From the NCBI GenBank assembly GCA_028287895.1, contig JAQBOV010000057.1, positions 1 through 47,485 on the forward strand: a stretch of 47,485 nt of DNA. Direction: 5' to 3'. How positions within the stretch are numbered: position 1 is the stretch's first letter; every line of letters starts with the position of its first letter. Positions 46,698 to 47,485 of the stretch are shown piece after piece. The DNA is from Mucilaginibacter sp. GTDB taxonomy: Bacteria > Bacteroidota > Bacteroidia > Sphingobacteriales > Sphingobacteriaceae. The notes below the pieces were generated by a model. The model made no database searches. It was not told where the DNA came from and was given only the letters and a program-made list of their open reading frames with translations. A program made the translations under genes and the position numbers.

Positions 46698-46751
46698 AAG
46701 TCTTAACTTAAGCGAAGGGATATTAGATTTTCGCCTTATAAGTTCAGACTT
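46698..46751. repeat. Imperfect inverted repeat upstream of box pair D
   Basis: Arms 46698-46716 (AAGTCTTAACTTAAGCGAA) and 46730-46751 (begins TTCGCC, ends CAGACTT) can pair with a few mismatches. It lies just after permease 12 and 15 bp before box pair D, mirroring the arrangement at sites B and C. Confidence 0.6.
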
Positions 46752-46766
46752 CCCGACTTATATAAC

Positions 46767-46805
46767 TGTATCATAACCGTACGCACCCTGTTACATAAGC
46801 GAACA
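46767..46805 (+). promoter_or_regulatory. Tandem activator boxes D (upstream of second ATPase)
   Basis: Box 1 at 46767-46783 reads TGTATCATAACCGTACG and box 2 at 46789-46805 reads TGTTACATAAGCGAACA; spacing 22 bp. Confidence 0.8.
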
Positions 46806-46858
46806 CTGAATAAAATCAAATACGGCTTAAGTGTCTGATAAATAGGTGGTTGAAACTT

Positions 46859-46873
46859 TGGTATGTTATTCAT
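46859..46873 (+). promoter_or_regulatory. Sigma-54-like promoter D
   Basis: TGGTATGTTATTCAT, with the -24 GG 93 bp after the base preceding box 1 and 86 bp before the ATG at 46945. Its -12 region (TTCAT) is the weakest of the four. Confidence 0.5.
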
Positions 46874-46944
46874 TGTTTAATGTCAGAATGAATTAGTATT
46901 ATTAAATAAATAATAATTCATTAATCAATTCAATCATTAAACAA

Positions 46945-47485
46945 ATGCTATCATTACAACACGTAACAAAATATTACCAGACAGGCGGAAACAAAAATTT
47001 TGTATTAAATGATATTAGCCTTGAGGTTGATCAAGGCGAGTTTATTTCTATTATGGGCCCATCCGGATCGGGCAAATCAACTTTATTGAATGTGATCGGT
47101 ATGCTTGATGAGCCATCAGAGGGTTATCATTACTTTGTAGGGCAGGCCGTTCATCAGCTTAAAGAAAAACAACGTTCGGCTTTATATAAACAATATGTCG
47201 GGTTTGTTTTTCAGGCGTATCACCTTATAGACGAGCTTACGGTTTATGAAAACATTGAAACCCCGCTGATCTACCAGGACTTTAAGAGTTCAGAACGTAA
47301 GGCAATGGTATCTGATATGCTCGACAGGTTCCAGATCGTTGGGAAAAAAGACCTGTTCCCCGCCCAGTTATCCGGCGGACAACAACAATTGGTGGGTGTA
47401 GCCCGTGCGCTGATAGCCAAACCTAAACTAATACTTGCCGATGAACCAACAGGAAACTTAAACTCCAAACAAGGGGAGGAGATAA
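46945..47485 (+). CDS. ABC transporter ATP-binding protein 2, 3'-truncated by window end
   Basis: The first 180 residues of a second LolD/MacB-type ATPase, colinear with the one at 13221. Walker A is GPSGSGKST at 38-46, the Q-loop glutamine is Q90, the signature is LSGGQQQLVGVARA at 142-155 and Walker B is LILADE at 162-167. Two departures stand out: Leu149 where the first ATPase has the usual Arg after the GGQQQ motif (with GV for AI after it), and NLNS for NLDS in the D-loop (Asn173). The catalytic glutamate is kept. It has its own box pair and promoter, so it starts a new unit that probably continues with more transport genes beyond the window. Confidence 0.94.
   Translation, partial: MLSLQHVTKYYQTGGNKNFVLNDISLEVDQGEFISIMGPSGSGKSTLLNVIGMLDEPSEGYHYFVGQAVHQLKEKQRSALYKQYVGFVFQAYHLIDELTVYENIETPLIYQDFKSSERKAMVSDMLDRFQIVGKKDLFPAQLSGGQQQLVGVARALIAKPKLILADEPTGNLNSKQGEEI

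Noticed and set aside
11405..46944. Insertion sequences or transposases as the cause of the array's relics.
   Set aside because: No transposase-like frame, terminal inverted repeats of an IS or target duplications were seen; the scraps match permease ends and fit homologous recombination better.
1..47485. tRNA or rRNA genes.
   Set aside because: No cloverleaf-like or rRNA-like stretch was noticed in the intergenic regions, although this was only read by eye.

Overview
The window reads as a chromosome segment of a Bacteroidota bacterium, most likely Sphingobacteriaceae (Mucilaginibacter/Pedobacter type). The evidence is indirect: a DUF4251 protein, paired DUF4097 proteins, an HtpG with SNAVDA and NVSRSFLQ motifs, a GAYTDA-type sigma-54 activator, little use of Shine-Dalgarno sites, and a large array of ~800-residue FtsX/MacB-type permeases. 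The genus is inferred, not shown.

Left part (1-8600): the 3' end of an ethanolamine permease followed by eutB and eutC, an ethanolamine uptake and deamination operon with no shell-protein gene in view. Then, on the minus strand, a DUF4251 secreted protein, htpG with a clear terminator, and an FMN-dependent NAD(P)H oxidoreductase. On the plus strand follow an Ala/Ser/Lys-rich secreted protein with 87-bp internal tandem repeats and a probable outer-membrane beta-barrel protein.

Regulator (8713-11404, minus): an NtrC-family sigma-54 activator whose end overlaps the start of a histidine kinase with two membrane helices and almost no extracytoplasmic loop.

Transport array (11812 to window end, plus): a MacA/HlyD-like adaptor, a LolD/MacB-type ATPase, then twelve full-length FtsX-family permeases without ATPase domains, interrupted once by two DUF4097 beta-helix-like proteins, and finally the start of a second, variant ATPase. 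Three decayed scraps of further permeases lie between intact genes.

Main discovery: four places in this array (before the adaptor, permease 5, permease 9 and the second ATPase) carry the same regulatory module. Each has two 17-bp TGT-N11-ACA boxes whose starts are exactly 22 bp apart, followed 92-94 bp downstream (from the base before box 1) by a sigma-54-like TGGYAT element. The adjacent NtrC-type regulator is the obvious candidate to bind them. The proposed system is a dedicated sigma-54 two-component regulon controlling a duplicated and rearranged envelope-efflux array, in which a few ATPases would serve many permeases. Substrates cannot be read from the sequence.
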